This document shows, piece by piece, positions 27,065 to 38,100 of a stretch of DNA of 64,000 nucleotides (position 1 is its first letter; every line of letters starts with the position of its first letter). A model generated the notes under the pieces. It had not been told where the DNA came from, ran no database searches, and saw only the letters and a list, made by a program, of their open reading frames with translations. The position numbers and the translations under genes are program-made. Source of the stretch: an uncultured Bacteroidota bacterium (GTDB lineage Bacteria > Bacteroidota > Bacteroidia > Flavobacteriales > Flavobacteriaceae); NCBI GenBank assembly GCA_903838055.1, contig CAILWV010000003.1, positions 22,081 to 86,080 on the forward strand, in the 5' to 3' direction.

Positions 27065-27098
27065 TTGGTTACTAATGCAAATCAATTCACTACTTTTG
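27065..27098 (+). promoter_or_regulatory. Promoter of the ABC transporter gene
   Basis: TTG (27065-27067), a 23-base spacer and TACTTTTG (27091-27098) match the Bacteroidota consensus. The start should be near 27105, about 17 bases before the ATG at 27122. Confidence 0.6.
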
Positions 27099-27121
27099 CA
27101 CTTCTTTAAAACAAAGGTCCT

Positions 27122-28873
27122 ATGAAACTTCTTTATTCCTATATAATTAAACACAAGATTTTGTTGTTTTTTGCACTACTTATGGCTGCAATCAACATTT
27201 GTTTCAGTTTATCAGATTCGATTATTACAGGAAAATTAATGCAACATTGCGGAGTTGAAATAGGAAATTTCAAAGGCGATAAAATAGCATTTATTAAAGT
27301 CTTAAGTTTTTGGCTAGGACTTTCGCTTGGTGCTGCAATGATTTCAAGAATTACAAAAAACTTTCAGGATTATTTCACAAATATTGTAATTCAAAGAACT
27401 GGCGCACAAATGTATACTGATGGAATAAAAAAATCGTTAGACTTACCATTTGAAGATTTTGAAGACCAACGAAGTGGGGAAACTTTAAGCAAATTAACCA
27501 AAGTGCGTTCGGATTCAGAGAAGTTGATAACATTTTCAATTTCATTAATTTTTCAAACCGTAATAGGATTCATCTTTGTTATCATCTATGTATCCCGAAT
27601 AGATTATAGAATATCATTAATTTTTCTAATTACCGCACCAATAATTGCTTTAGTAAGTTCTTATTTGGGGAAAAAAATAAAAGTAGTTTCTAGAAAAATA
27701 GTCAATCAAACTAATGCTTTGGCAGGTTCAACAACAGAAAGTCTAAGAAACATTGAGCTAGTTAAAAGCTTAGGTTTAACCTATCAAGAAGAGAAGCGCT
27801 TGAATTTGAATACTTTCAAAATTCTACAACTTGAATTGCAAAAAATTCGATTTATTAGAAGTTTAAGTTTTATTCAAGGAACTACGGTGCATTTTTTAAG
27901 AACTTCTGTAGTTTTTACTTTGTATTATTTCTTATTCGGAGGTAAAATTATTGTTGGTGACTTACTTACAATGGTGTTTTTTACTTTTTATATATTTGGT
28001 CCTTTGCAAGAATTGGGTAATTTTATTATTGCACTTAATGAGACTAAAGTATCCATGGAAAATTTCAAAATTCTATTGAGCGCTCCAAAAGAATTCCGCC
28101 CTAAAAACCCAGAACATGTTGGCGCTATTCATTCCTTACTATTTTCAAATGTTAGTTTTCAACATAAAACTGCAAATTACAAGGCGGTTGACGATATTAA
28201 TTTTGAAATAAAGCAAGGAGAAACTGTTGCTTTTGTTGGTCCATCGGGTGCTGGAAAAACTACTTTAGTAAAATTACTTGTTGGATTATATCCACCGGAA
28301 CAAGGAAAGGTACTTTATAACGGCATTGATTCAACTAAAATTGATTTATTAGATTTGAGAAAACAATTGGGATTTGTAACACAAGACGCGCAACTTTTTT
28401 CAGGAACGATAAGAGAAAATTTATTGTTTGTTAAATCAACCGCTACCGATGAAGAACTTAATGAAGTATTAAAAAAAGCTAGTTGTGAAAATTTACTAAA
28501 CCGTGCCGAAGATGGATTAAACTCCACTATTGGTGAAGGCGGAATGAAAATTTCGGGAGGAGAAAAACAACGTTTGTCTATAGCGCGTGCCATCTTGCGA
28601 AATCCGAATTTGTTGATTTTTGACGAAGCAACATCGGCTCTAGATTCAATAACAGAAGAAGAAATTAATACTACCATCCGTAATATTTCCGATAGTAATC
28701 GGATTACCGTTTTGATTGCACACCGATTATCTACAATCATGCATGCCGACAAAATATTTGTATTAGAGCAAGGGAAAATTATTGAGCAAGGGAAACACGA
28801 CGATTTATTGTTAGAAAAAGGCTTGTATTATGCCATGTGGAGACAGCAAATTGGGGAACGAAAAAAAGTGTAA
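27122..28873 (+). CDS. ABC transporter, fused permease and ATPase (exporter type)
   Basis: A 583-residue half-transporter of the ABCB/MsbA class. Residues 1 to about 310 form the six-helix transmembrane domain. The nucleotide-binding domain follows with Walker A AFVGPSGAGKTTLV (about 373-386), Q-loop VTQDAQLFSG, signature ISGGEKQRLSIARAIL, Walker B LLIFDEATSALD and the H-loop LIAHRLSTI. It should work as a homodimer. The substrate is unknown (lipid, peptide or drug); no neighbour helps decide. Confidence 0.93.
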   Translation: MKLLYSYIIKHKILLFFALLMAAINICFSLSDSIITGKLMQHCGVEIGNFKGDKIAFIKVLSFWLGLSLGAAMISRITKNFQDYFTNIVIQRTGAQMYTDGIKKSLDLPFEDFEDQRSGETLSKLTKVRSDSEKLITFSISLIFQTVIGFIFVIIYVSRIDYRISLIFLITAPIIALVSSYLGKKIKVVSRKIVNQTNALAGSTTESLRNIELVKSLGLTYQEEKRLNLNTFKILQLELQKIRFIRSLSFIQGTTVHFLRTSVVFTLYYFLFGGKIIVGDLLTMVFFTFYIFGPLQELGNFIIALNETKVSMENFKILLSAPKEFRPKNPEHVGAIHSLLFSNVSFQHKTANYKAVDDINFEIKQGETVAFVGPSGAGKTTLVKLLVGLYPPEQGKVLYNGIDSTKIDLLDLRKQLGFVTQDAQLFSGTIRENLLFVKSTATDEELNEVLKKASCENLLNRAEDGLNSTIGEGGMKISGGEKQRLSIARAILRNPNLLIFDEATSALDSITEEEINTTIRNISDSNRITVLIAHRLSTIMHADKIFVLEQGKIIEQGKHDDLLLEKGLYYAMWRQQIGERKKV

Positions 28874-28887
28874 TAAACTAAAAACAA

Positions 28888-28923
28888 AAATTCCTTTTAG
28901 GAAATACTTCTTAAAAGGAATTT
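28888..28923. terminator. Terminator hairpin between the ABC transporter and alaS
   Basis: AAATTCCTTTT (28888-28898) pairs with AAAAGGAATTT (28913-28923) across a 14-base loop. It lies between convergent genes and could act in both directions. Confidence 0.7.
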
Positions 28924-28941
28924 GTTTATTACTATATTGTA

Positions 28942-31578
28942 TTACTTCACAAAATCAACTGCTTTAGCTAATACTTCTGTAATTCCAGCAACGTTTTTAC
29001 CTTTTCCAGAAGCGAAAAATGGTTGTCCTCCTCCGTTACCTTCAATATATTTGCCTAATTCTCTAATTACATTTCCTGCATTTAAACCTTTTTCAGCTAC
29101 TAATTCTTTAGAAATAGAACAATGAATATTAGGTGCATTATCTTCAATAGAAGCAAGAACTACAAACGAATTTGGCGTAGAACTTCCAATTGATTGAGCT
29201 AAATCTTTAGTGGCACTCATACTCAAATCTACTTGTTTTGCTAAAAAGTTAATTCCGTTAATTTCTTGAAAATCAGCAGACAACAAATTTTTCAATCCCT
29301 CAACCTTTTCTTTCAATAATTGTTCTAATTGCTTTTTTAATTTGGCATTATCCTCTTGCAAAGCAACAACCGCTTTAATGGTATCCTGAGGATTTTTCAA
29401 AGTAACTGCAATTTCTGCTAGAGTATTTTCTTGATTGGAATAATAATTCTTAACAGCAGCACCTGTAATGGCTTCAATTCTTCGAATACCTGCTGCAACA
29501 GCACCTTCAGAAACAATTTTGAAATGCCAAATCTCAGTAGTATTTTTTACGTGAATTCCACCACAAAGTTCCATGCTTTGACCAAACTTAATGGCACGTA
29601 CACTATCCCCATATTTTTCCCCAAATAAAGCCATTGCACCTTCGTCTAATGCTTGTTGGATAGGAATATTTCTTCGCTCTATTAATGGCAATTGGTCTTC
29701 AATTCTTGCATTAACAAAATCTTCAACTTGCTTAATTTCTTCGTCAGTTACTTTTGCAAAATGCGAAAAGTCGAAACGCAAACGCTCCGGATTTACCAAG
29801 GAACCTTTTTGTTCCACATGAGTACCCAAAATTGAACGTAATGCTTGGTGCATCAAGTGAGTAGCCGAATGATTTTTAGATGTTGAAGTTCTTAAATCGG
29901 TATTTACTTTGGCAACAAAACTGGCAGAAACATTCTCTGGAAGTTGTTTAGTAAAATGAAGAATTAGGTTATTCTCTTTTTTAGTATCTATAATTTCAAT
30001 GGTTTCGTTAGCAGAAACTAAGGTTCCTTTATCGCCAACTTGCCCTCCTCCTTCTGGATAAAAAGGCGTGTTATCAATTACTATTTGATATAGTATTCCA
30101 TCTTTTTTAGAGTCTACTTTTCGAATACGAGTTATTTTCACTTCATTTTCTGTCTGATCGTAACCGACAAAAGTTTCTACATTTCCAGGAATTAAAATCG
30201 ACCAATCTTCCGTAGACACTTCAGATGCTGCACGAGAACGATTTTTTTGTTCTTGCATGGCTGCATTAAATCCAGCTTCATCTAGTTCGTAACCTTTTTC
30301 TCTTAAAATTAAAGCAGTTAAATCAATTGGAAAACCGAAAGTATCATACAATTCAAATGCTTTTTCCCCTTGGACTGTATTTCCATTTGATTCTAAAATA
30401 ACTTTGTCTAATAATTGTAAACCTTGGTCTAAAGTTCTTAAAAAAGACACTTCTTCCTCGCGAATAACATTGGTAACCAATTGCTGTTGTGATTTGATTT
30501 CTGGAAAGAATTCGCCCATTTGATTTGCCAATACTTCCACTAGTTTATTAATGAATGGTTCTTTGGTATCCAAAAAGGTAAAACCGTAACGAATAGCACG
30601 ACGTAAAATTCTACGAATAACATAACCTGCACCAGTGTTGGATGGCAATTGACCATCAGCAATAGCAAATGCTACAGCACGAACGTGATCTACCACCACA
30701 CGAATTGCAATGTTAGTTTTATTTTGTTCTTGAGATAGGTTTACAATTTCGTTTGAAGTATATTTTAAACCTGTAATCTGTTCTACTTTTTCAATAAGTG
30801 GTGTGAAAACATCGGTATCGTAATTAGAAGTTTTATTTTGTAATGCCATACACAAACGCTCAAATCCCATTCCGGTATCTACGTGTTGTGCAGGAAGTTT
30901 TTCTAGTGAACCATCAGCTTTACGGTTAAATTCCATGAAAACGTTGTTCCAAATTTCTACTACTTGTGGATGGTCATTATTCACCAAACTTTTCCCAGAA
31001 ACTAAGGCTTTTTCTTCGGCAGTACGTAAATCAACATGGATTTCAGAACATGGTCCACAAGGACCTTGATCACCCATTTCCCAAAAATTGTCTTTTTTAT
31101 TTCCTAATATAATCCGATCTTCATCAATAAGTTCTTTCCAAATATCCCAAGCTTCTTGATCAAATGGAACATTCTCGTCGGGATTACCCTCAAAAACAGA
31201 AACGTATAGATTTTCTTTAGGGATCTTGTATGTTTCGGTCAATAATTCCCATGCCCAATTAATGGCTTCCTTTTTAAAATAATCTCCAAAAGACCAGTTT
31301 CCTAGCATTTCGAACATAGTATGGTGGTACGTATCAAAACCTACATCTTCTAAATCATTATGTTTTCCAGATACACGAAGGCATTTTTGGGTATCGGCAA
31401 TTCGCTTGCTTTTAGGAGTTCCGTTTCCTAAAAAGTATTCTTTGAATTGTGCCATTCCCGAATTATTGAACATTAAAGTAGGGTCATCTTTTAATACTAT
31501 TGGAGCAGATGGAACTATTAAATGTCCTTTTGATTCAAAGAATTGTAAAAATTGCTTGCGGATCTCTTTTGATTTCAT
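28942..31578 (-). CDS. alaS: Alanyl-tRNA synthetase
   Basis: A class II synthetase of 878 residues from the preferred ATG. Class II motif 1 and the substrate site are in [20 protein letters not shown] and [15 protein letters not shown]; the editing/zinc domain has [11 protein letters not shown] and the CGGIHV motif, and the C-terminal dimerisation domain is complete. The open frame begins at 31593 (MGKLH), but the family start [19 protein letters not shown] is at 31578. A TAACTTTG -7-like box at 31608-31615 (minus) fits either start. Confidence 0.97.
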   Translation of the reverse strand: MKSKEIRKQFLQFFESKGHLIVPSAPIVLKDDPTLMFNNSGMAQFKEYFLGNGTPKSKRIADTQKCLRVSGKHNDLEDVGFDTYHHTMFEMLGNWSFGDYFKKEAINWAWELLTETYKIPKENLYVSVFEGNPDENVPFDQEAWDIWKELIDEDRIILGNKKDNFWEMGDQGPCGPCSEIHVDLRTAEEKALVSGKSLVNNDHPQVVEIWNNVFMEFNRKADGSLEKLPAQHVDTGMGFERLCMALQNKTSNYDTDVFTPLIEKVEQITGLKYTSNEIVNLSQEQNKTNIAIRVVVDHVRAVAFAIADGQLPSNTGAGYVIRRILRRAIRYGFTFLDTKEPFINKLVEVLANQMGEFFPEIKSQQQLVTNVIREEEVSFLRTLDQGLQLLDKVILESNGNTVQGEKAFELYDTFGFPIDLTALILREKGYELDEAGFNAAMQEQKNRSRAASEVSTEDWSILIPGNVETFVGYDQTENEVKITRIRKVDSKKDGILYQIVIDNTPFYPEGGGQVGDKGTLVSANETIEIIDTKKENNLILHFTKQLPENVSASFVAKVNTDLRTSTSKNHSATHLMHQALRSILGTHVEQKGSLVNPERLRFDFSHFAKVTDEEIKQVEDFVNARIEDQLPLIERRNIPIQQALDEGAMALFGEKYGDSVRAIKFGQSMELCGGIHVKNTTEIWHFKIVSEGAVAAGIRRIEAITGAAVKNYYSNQENTLAEIAVTLKNPQDTIKAVVALQEDNAKLKKQLEQLLKEKVEGLKNLLSADFQEINGINFLAKQVDLSMSATKDLAQSIGSSTPNSFVVLASIEDNAPNIHCSISKELVAEKGLNAGNVIRELGKYIEGNGGGQPFFASGKGKNVAGITEVLAKAVDFVK

Positions 31579-31674
31579 ATGTAATTTGCCCATAAGGCGC
31601 TAAGTCACAAAGTTATTATTTTTATTTTTGAATAGTTGTTATAATTTTAATTTTATACAATTAGATTGCTACCT

Positions 31675-31759
31675 AGCCCTGATAGAAGTGAATCCCTATT
31701 TTTCATAGGGAGAAACGGAAAGCAGGAAAATGGAAAACAAAAATGCCAAATGATTCGCT
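31675..31759 (-). repeat. Dispersed intergenic hairpin repeat, copy C (short class)
   Basis: Lies in the gap between divergent alaS and the M23 peptidase gene. AGC (31675-31677) can pair with GCT (31757-31759) and CCTG (31678-31681) with CAGG (31723-31726); here the 3' bulge is about 30 bases instead of 4. Inside is a perfect 7-base hairpin TCCCTAT/ATAGGGA (31693-31711). Confidence 0.7.
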
Positions 31760-31861
31760 TCTAAAAAACAAAAAATAGATTTAGAAGAAAACATTTCTTA
31801 AATTTGTTGGTAAAACCATTGTTATTCTTAAAACGATTACAAAAATAGTATAATTTAAGAA

Positions 31862-32839
31862 ATGTCGAAGAAAGTTAAGTATTATTACGATCCTGAAAGT
31901 TTGGCTTACCGAATAATTGGCCCTCAAAAGCGAAAAAAGTACGGTTATCCTGCACTTTTCTTATTAGCATCGGCATTATTTGGTTTTTTATGCTTTGTGG
32001 TATTAATGAATACCTCTTACTTTGAAACACCAAAAGACAAGATTCAGACCCGAGAAATAGAAAATTTGAAGCTTCGATATGCTATTTTAAATAAAAAAAT
32101 AGAAGAGATTGATCAAGTTGCATCCGATTTAGAGGATAGAGACAATAATTTATATCGTGTTTATTTTAATGCTTCACCAATTTCAATTGAAAAAAGAAGA
32201 GGTATTATAGATAAAAAAAGATACCAAGAATTAGAAGGTTTTAACAATTCGGAGTTAGTGATTAACACCTCTGAAAAAGTAGATAGAATTTCGAAAGCTT
32301 TAGCGGTACAATCAAAATCACTTGACGAAATTTTGAAATTAGCTAAAGCAAAAGATAAATTATTAAGTGCGATTCCGGCAATTCAGCCTGTAAAAAATGA
32401 AGATTTAAAACACATGGCATCAGGTTTTGGATATAGAAGTGACCCATTTACTAAGGCAAGAAAAATGCACGAAGGAATGGATTTTACTGCTAGAACGGGA
32501 ACACCTATTTATGCAACTGGAGATGGATTTGTGAAAAATGCCGATAATTCACTATCGGGGTATGGAAATCATATTGAGATAAATCATGGTTATGGATATT
32601 TAACTTTATATGGGCATTTGAGTAAATATAAAGTACGAACAGGACAGAGAGTTAAAAGAGGAGATATTATAGGATATGTAGGTAGTACTGGCAGAAGTCA
32701 AGCGCCACATTGTCACTATGAGGTACATAAAGATGGAAAGGTAGTAAACCCAATAAATTTTTATTACGGCAATATTTCTGCGGCAGAATATGTTGCGATT
32801 TCTAAAATTGCTAATCAAGAGAACCAGTCGTTGGATTAG
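31862..32839 (+). CDS. M23 family metallopeptidase (LytM/peptidoglycan hydrolase type)
   Basis: A 325-residue protein with an N-terminal cytoplasmic stretch, one membrane segment (about residues 33-53), a coiled-coil-rich middle with KLRYAILNKKIEEIDQVASD, and a C-terminal M23 domain. Zinc ligands are seen in KMHEGMDFTARTGTPIYAT (His about 204) and in the HXH of APHCHYEVHKDGK (about 283-285). It probably cuts peptidoglycan cross-links or regulates an amidase. The stop codon lies inside a TTTAGGG-type repeat. Confidence 0.9.
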   Translation: MSKKVKYYYDPESLAYRIIGPQKRKKYGYPALFLLASALFGFLCFVVLMNTSYFETPKDKIQTREIENLKLRYAILNKKIEEIDQVASDLEDRDNNLYRVYFNASPISIEKRRGIIDKKRYQELEGFNNSELVINTSEKVDRISKALAVQSKSLDEILKLAKAKDKLLSAIPAIQPVKNEDLKHMASGFGYRSDPFTKARKMHEGMDFTARTGTPIYATGDGFVKNADNSLSGYGNHIEINHGYGYLTLYGHLSKYKVRTGQRVKRGDIIGYVGSTGRSQAPHCHYEVHKDGKVVNPINFYYGNISAAEYVAISKIANQENQSLD

Positions 32840-32872
32840 GTTTAGGGTTTAGGGTTTAGGATTTAGGATTTA
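32834..32872. repeat. Short 7-base tandem repeat of TTTAGGG type
   Basis: About five 7-base units: GATTAGG, TTTAGGG, TTTAGGG, TTTAGGA, TTTAGGA, ending TTTAAA. The first unit carries the stop codon of the M23 peptidase gene. The MerR gene starts 22 bases later. It resembles a plant-type telomere unit only by chance; likely a slippage-prone spacer. Confidence 0.85.
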
Positions 32873-32893
32873 AAATAATTAAAAAATAAAAAT

Positions 32894-33226
32894 ATGCATG
32901 TAGAGTTATCAAAAGACAAATTATATTTTAGCATTGGAGAAGTTGCTGAAGCATTTAATGTTAATGCATCACTGATTCGTTTTTGGGACAAGGAATTTGC
33001 AATTCTGAAACCAAAAAAGAATGCTAAAGGAAATAGAATGTTTACACAAGAAGATATAAAAAATTTAAAATTAATATATCATTTGGTAAAAGAACGTGGG
33101 TTTACTTTAGAAGGCGCCAAAACCCATTTGAAAGAAGGCCAAAAGAAAACTTTAGATAAATTTGATGTTATTTCGAAGTTGGAAGGTATAAAGGCAGAAC
33201 TGATAAATATAAAAAATCAACTTTAG
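32894..33226 (+). CDS. MerR family transcriptional regulator (short form)
   Basis: A 110-residue protein consisting of a MerR winged helix DNA-binding head (YFSIGEVAEAFNVNASLIRF, WDKEFAILKPKKNAKGNRMF) and a dimerisation helix; there is no effector domain. Flavobacteria often carry this small MerR gene beside M23, LemA and TPM genes; a role in envelope control is inferred from that company. Confidence 0.88.
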   Translation: MHVELSKDKLYFSIGEVAEAFNVNASLIRFWDKEFAILKPKKNAKGNRMFTQEDIKNLKLIYHLVKERGFTLEGAKTHLKEGQKKTLDKFDVISKLEGIKAELINIKNQL

Positions 33227-33282
33227 GAATGATTTTTGCTAAATCAATTAGAAACTAAAATAAACATTAAATAAATTAGAAA

Positions 33283-33870
33283 ATGGATTTTAAAAAATTT
33301 TTACCTTGGATTATTGGAATAGGAGCAATTTTAGTAATTGCTTTTTGGGTTATGGGAGTTAAAAATAGCGGTTTGAGATACAGTCAAGCTACTGAAAAAG
33401 AATGGGGAAATGTTCAAACTTCTTACCAAAGAAGAAATGACCTTATTGGTAATTTAGTAAATACGGTAAAAGGCGCTGCTGATTTTGAAAAAAGCACTTT
33501 AACAGCGGTTATTGAAGCAAGAGCAAAAGCAACTTCAATAACTATTGACCCAAAAAATATTTCTGCAGATAAATTAGCACAATTTAATTCAGCGCAAAGT
33601 GGCGTAAGTAGTTCTTTATCAAGATTATTAGTTTCTGTAGAAAAATATCCTGAATTAAAAGCAAACCAAAATTTCTTGGATTTACAAGCTGAATTAACAA
33701 GTACTGAAAATCAGATTCTTACTGCAAGAACAAGATTTAATGAAAGTGTTCAAAATTATAATGGTTACATTTTAGCAATGCCACAAAGCTGGTTTTTAGG
33801 AAACTATAAAGAAAAAGCTTATTTTCAAGCCGTTGCCGGTGCAGATAAACCTGTAGAAGTTAAATTTTAA
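33283..33870 (+). CDS. lemA: LemA family protein
   Basis: A 195-residue LemA protein: an N-terminal membrane helix (about residues 7-28), a short outside stretch, then the helical LemA core (EKEWGNVQTSYQRRNDLIGNLVNTVKGAADFEKSTL is the typical block). The C-terminal AMPQSWFLGNYKEKAYFQA is the conserved closure. Function is not settled; it is usually next to TPM proteins, as here, where the next gene starts 1 base after its stop. Confidence 0.93.
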   Translation: MDFKKFLPWIIGIGAILVIAFWVMGVKNSGLRYSQATEKEWGNVQTSYQRRNDLIGNLVNTVKGAADFEKSTLTAVIEARAKATSITIDPKNISADKLAQFNSAQSGVSSSLSRLLVSVEKYPELKANQNFLDLQAELTSTENQILTARTRFNESVQNYNGYILAMPQSWFLGNYKEKAYFQAVAGADKPVEVKF

Positions 33871-33871
33871 A

Positions 33872-34315
33872 ATGTCAAAAGTAGCAGCATTTTTATCGAA
33901 AGAAGAAGAGACAGAAGTTTTAGAAGCCATTGGGATGGCAGAAAAAAGTACCTCTGGTGAAATTCGAGTACATATAGAAAAAGAAACTTCCATTGCTCCT
34001 TTAGAGAGAGCAGTGGAAGTTTTTCATTTACTAAAAATGGAAAATACTCAAGAACGAAATGGAGTATTAATTTATGTTGCTGTGAAAAGCAAGCAATTTG
34101 CTATTTATGGCGACCAAGGAATTCACAACAAAGTAACCGATTCGTTTTGGGATAGCACTAAAAACATTATGTTAAACCATTTTAAAGAAGGCAACAATAA
34201 ACAAGCATTAGTGGAGGGAATTATTAAAGCTGGGGAACAATTAAAAAGTTATTTTCCGTATCAAGAGGATGACACTAATGAACTTTCTAATGAAATATCT
34301 AAAGGGGAATTATGA
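33872..34315 (+). CDS. TPM domain protein without signal peptide
   Basis: A 147-residue TPM (TLP18.3/Psb32/MOLO-1) domain protein. Core blocks are STSGEIRVHIEKE, GVLIYVAVKSKQFAIYGDQG, and KEGNNKQALVEGI. It is probably cytoplasmic or loosely membrane-bound. Its stop overlaps the start of the next TPM gene by ATGA, so the two are coupled, and LemA is just upstream; the three likely act together in the envelope. Confidence 0.88.
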   Translation: MSKVAAFLSKEEETEVLEAIGMAEKSTSGEIRVHIEKETSIAPLERAVEVFHLLKMENTQERNGVLIYVAVKSKQFAIYGDQGIHNKVTDSFWDSTKNIMLNHFKEGNNKQALVEGIIKAGEQLKSYFPYQEDDTNELSNEISKGEL

Positions 34316-35106
34316 AAAATAAAATGAATTTTCCGAAAACTTTTGGGATTTTATTAGTTTGCTTGTTTTCACAAATTGGTTTTTCACAATTTACAATTCC
34401 AGACAAACCAACTATTCAAACTTCCGTTTATGATTATGCCAAACTATTGAGCGATTCGGATAAAGACCAATTAGAAGAAAAATTAGTTCGTTATTCTGAT
34501 TCTACAAGTACCCAAATAGTGGTTGTAACTATAGACAATATTAAAGGAGAAGATATTGGAATATTAGCTCCGAAATGGGGACAACAATGGGGAGTAGGCC
34601 AAGCCAAAGAAGATAATGGAGTTTTTATTTTGGTATCTAAAGAAGACCACAAAATATGGATTGCTCCTGGTTATGGTGTTGAAGACAAATTAATAGCGGG
34701 AACAACTAGTGAAATTGTTAGAAATATTATTATTCCGGAATTTAAAGCTGGAAGTTATTATAATGGATTGGATAAAGGAGCGGATGCAATTTTTGATGTA
34801 TTAAGAGGGAAATATAAAGGGACAAGAAAACATAACAACACTAATGGGAGTTTACCATTACTGATATTCTTAGTAATTTTTATTGTTGTACTTATCATCA
34901 TGTCTAAAAATAAAGGAAATGGAACAGGTTCCGGAATTGGCGGCCCTAATTTACTAGACATACTTATTTTAAGTAGTTTGGGAAGAAGTAGTGGCGGTGG
35001 TTTTGGAGGTGGCGGTTTTGGTGGATCTTCAGGTGGAAGCGGAGGTTTCGGTGGCGGTTTCGGTGGAGGAGGATTTTCAGGAGGTGGAGCCGGAGGTAGT
35101 TGGTAA
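34312..35106 (+). CDS. TPM domain membrane protein with glycine-rich tail (YgcG-like)
   Basis: A 264-residue protein: signal peptide (residues about 1-27, ending GFSQF), TPM domain (about 40-160, with VYDYAKLLSDSDKDQLEEKL and IWIAPGYGVEDKLIAG), a membrane helix (about 180-198), and a glycine/serine-rich C-terminus of about 45 residues ending GGGAGGSW. The glycine tail is typical of this family. Starts inside the preceding TPM gene (ATGA overlap) and is followed by a strong terminator. Confidence 0.9.
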   Translation: MKNKMNFPKTFGILLVCLFSQIGFSQFTIPDKPTIQTSVYDYAKLLSDSDKDQLEEKLVRYSDSTSTQIVVVTIDNIKGEDIGILAPKWGQQWGVGQAKEDNGVFILVSKEDHKIWIAPGYGVEDKLIAGTTSEIVRNIIIPEFKAGSYYNGLDKGADAIFDVLRGKYKGTRKHNNTNGSLPLLIFLVIFIVVLIIMSKNKGNGTGSGIGGPNLLDILILSSLGRSSGGGFGGGGFGGSSGGSGGFGGGFGGGGFSGGGAGGSW

Positions 35107-35129
35107 TATTAAAACAAAAAAACTATATA

Positions 35130-35163
35130 AAAAAACTCGTTTAGAATTCTAAACGAGTTTTTT
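35130..35163. terminator. Strong bidirectional terminator
   Basis: A perfect 34-base palindrome: AAAAAACTCGTTTAG (35130-35144), loop AATT, CTAAACGAGTTTTTT (35149-35163). A-run and T-run on opposite sides let it stop both the TPM operon and the convergent giant gene. Confidence 0.92.
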
Positions 35164-35196
35164 GATTTTATAGATTCATATATTTATGCTCATTTA

Positions 35197-38100
35197 CTAG
35201 AAGATAATTTTCTTAGTAACAATTTTCCCATCTTCTGAAGTAACTTTTACCAATACTACTTCTTGTGAAGAAATAAAATTTGTTACTTCAAATTGAGACG
35301 AATTAATATCTTTTTGTTGGAATAATTCTCTACCTCGGATATCGTAAATCTCTATAGATTTAAGAATTGTATTATTAGCACTTATGATTATATTTTGATT
35401 ATTTTTATATACAATAACAGATTCATCTGAAAGCACATTAGAAGTGTTACTCAATAGCGAATTAGTATATCTTAAAACAAAACGATCTTCAAAAGTACCT
35501 GAATTACAAACAAAACTATAATTACTTGCTTTAAGATCTTGAATTACATTCAATAATTTATCTTCTAAATAGATATCTTGATCTACAAACAAACCATCAA
35601 AATCATACAAACTAATAGTAAAAGTTCCTGCGCTATCAGCATGGAAACCTACAGGGACAATGTCATTAACTTGAAATGGCAATGGTCGTCCTTGTATAGA
35701 AAGTGATTTATTTCCTGCTAAGGTATATAAACACACTTTGGTTTTATTAAATAGTTCACCATCAAAACCTCTATCTAATCCAAAAGTTGCAGCTGTAGCA
35801 TATCCTAGAAGAAATTGTTTATAGCCTCCTTGAGAATCATTAACTCCAATCCAAATTCTATTTTTTTCAACAGAATTTCCATTACTTGAGTTTGAGCTGT
35901 TTTTGAAAAACTGATTATTGCTACCTGAAACACGCATTGAATTTAAGAAAGTAGCGGTTCCTCCTGTATTTATACCTTTAATAAAGAAGGATTCGCCCGA
36001 TGCAATTTTACCGTTTGGAATATCGGTATTAAATCCATTTGAAGGTGCGGAAGTAGTTCCTGTACCACCTAAATAATTATAAACTGCATAATCATCAGAA
36101 GTATATTGAAGATTGGTAATTGGTGTATTATGCGTCCATAAATAAATAGTTCCTTCAACCGCTAATACATTTGAAGTATTTGCTAAAAACAAATCTGCGT
36201 CAATTGCACTTGGGTATGGATTTCCAATAAGATTATATTTATTTGAAACTATTGGTGTAGTTAAAGTACCATTATTAGGGACTCCATTAAATATACCAGT
36301 AAAAGCTTGTCTTATAGTTAAATCATAGGATTGCGGTCCTCTAATAATATATCCTTTTCCTGGAGTCATAATATCACTATTATTACTATTAGCCCAATTA
36401 TCTATAGTAGTATCATAATAAAAGTATTTATCATATAAAGTAAGTGGCGATAAGTTGAATAAAGATTGCGAACTTACTGGAGTTGACCAATAATTGTAAT
36501 CGTATCTATTAATTGGCTTTGTGATTCTATTATAGGTAATATTTCCAATATTTCCACCATTATAAATACCTAATCCATTTGAAACATCATTAGGTTGCAA
36601 TAAACTTGAACCGTCTTGAAAAGTTAAAGTTCCATAATTTTTAACTACATCTAATACTTTAAGAGTGAAACCAGGATTTACAATTAATGTTGCATCAGAA
36701 TTAATTGTCAAATTATTTGAAAAAGCATTTGAATTAATAATTGGACTATTAGGTGTTCCTGATGAAATTGTAACGCAATCAGCTAAAGTAGGCGCTCCTG
36801 ATGGAGTCCAGTTAGAACCTGTTGCCCAATCTGAAGAAGTTACTCCATTCCACAATTTTCCAATGCTTATTGTAAATGGCATAGACGAACTGTAGCATCC
36901 CGTATTTGCAAGAGTTAAGTTTCCAGTGTAAATACCATTTGGCACAGCAGCAGGAACATTAAATACTATCGGGTTTGTAAGCGGTGTTGTTAAAGGATTT
37001 GTTAAAGCTACATTAATAAACCCTGCGTCTAATGCTGGTTGGTTCCAAATAATTTTATATTTATCTGGAGATCCTATTATATTACTGTAGCTTAAAGTAG
37101 ATGTTTGTGCACTACTACTAAGGCATAATGTTGCCGCAATAGGGTCTAAAATTATTGTTGGCTGTTGATTAATTGTAACAGTAAAGGGTGCTCCTGAACT
37201 TTCGCAACCATTATTTTGAACCGTAACAACTCCGGTATATACTCCGCCCATAGTTCCTCCAGGAATTGAAATATTAATAGGGCTTGAAATCAGTGGTAAG
37301 TTTGTAACAGGAACAAAACTATTAGCTGGTGTTGTATTCCAAGTTATACTATAGGTAGCAGGATTTCCTGTAGTAGCAGTATATACTAATGGACGTGTTA
37401 TTAGGGTTGCACTTCCACAAAGTGATTGCACTGAAGGAGCAGTAGTTATAGATAATTTTGGTTTAATAATAATTGTAAAAATAAAAGGCACACTCTCACA
37501 ACCATTAATATTTGTAATTACTAAACTACCTGTATAAGTTCCTCCAGGAGTATTTGCAGGAATATTAATTGAAATTGCTGAAGGAGTCAATGGATCGCCA
37601 TCAACAGGATCAAAACCTAGTATTGCATCACTTGAAGTTGTACTATAAGCAATAATATTATAATTTGGCAATGCACTATTTACTGCACTATTTACTGCAC
37701 TGTATGATAATTGCACCGTTTGACTATTCGCACTATAACATAGGGTTGTAGAAGCGGCAGCAGCAGAGAAATTGATTGTAGGTCTTGGATCTACTGAAAT
37801 AGTAACAGGTGCACTTGAGGAAGAACAACCATTACCAAAAGTTGATGTCAAAACATAGCTTGTTTCTACTGTTGGACTTGCATCAGGATTTAGAACATTA
37901 GCTGCACTTAATCCTGTTGTTGGAGTCCAACTAAGTATTGGATTAGTGTATCCTGTAACAACAATATCATCTACTCCAATATCTGAAGATCCAACACCAT
38001 CACTAGCACCAGTAAATTTAATTCTTACATTATTAAAACCTGTTCCAACATAACTATTTAAGTTAATTGTAATTTGAGTCCAAGATCCATAATTAGAATA

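Noticed and set aside
28315..28752. Antisense 145-residue open frame within the ABC transporter
   Set aside because: It lies opposite the conserved ATPase domain and has no family features.
32834..32872. TTTAGGG repeats as a telomere or contamination
   Set aside because: Only about five imperfect units, in the middle of a bacterial gene group and overlapping a stop codon.
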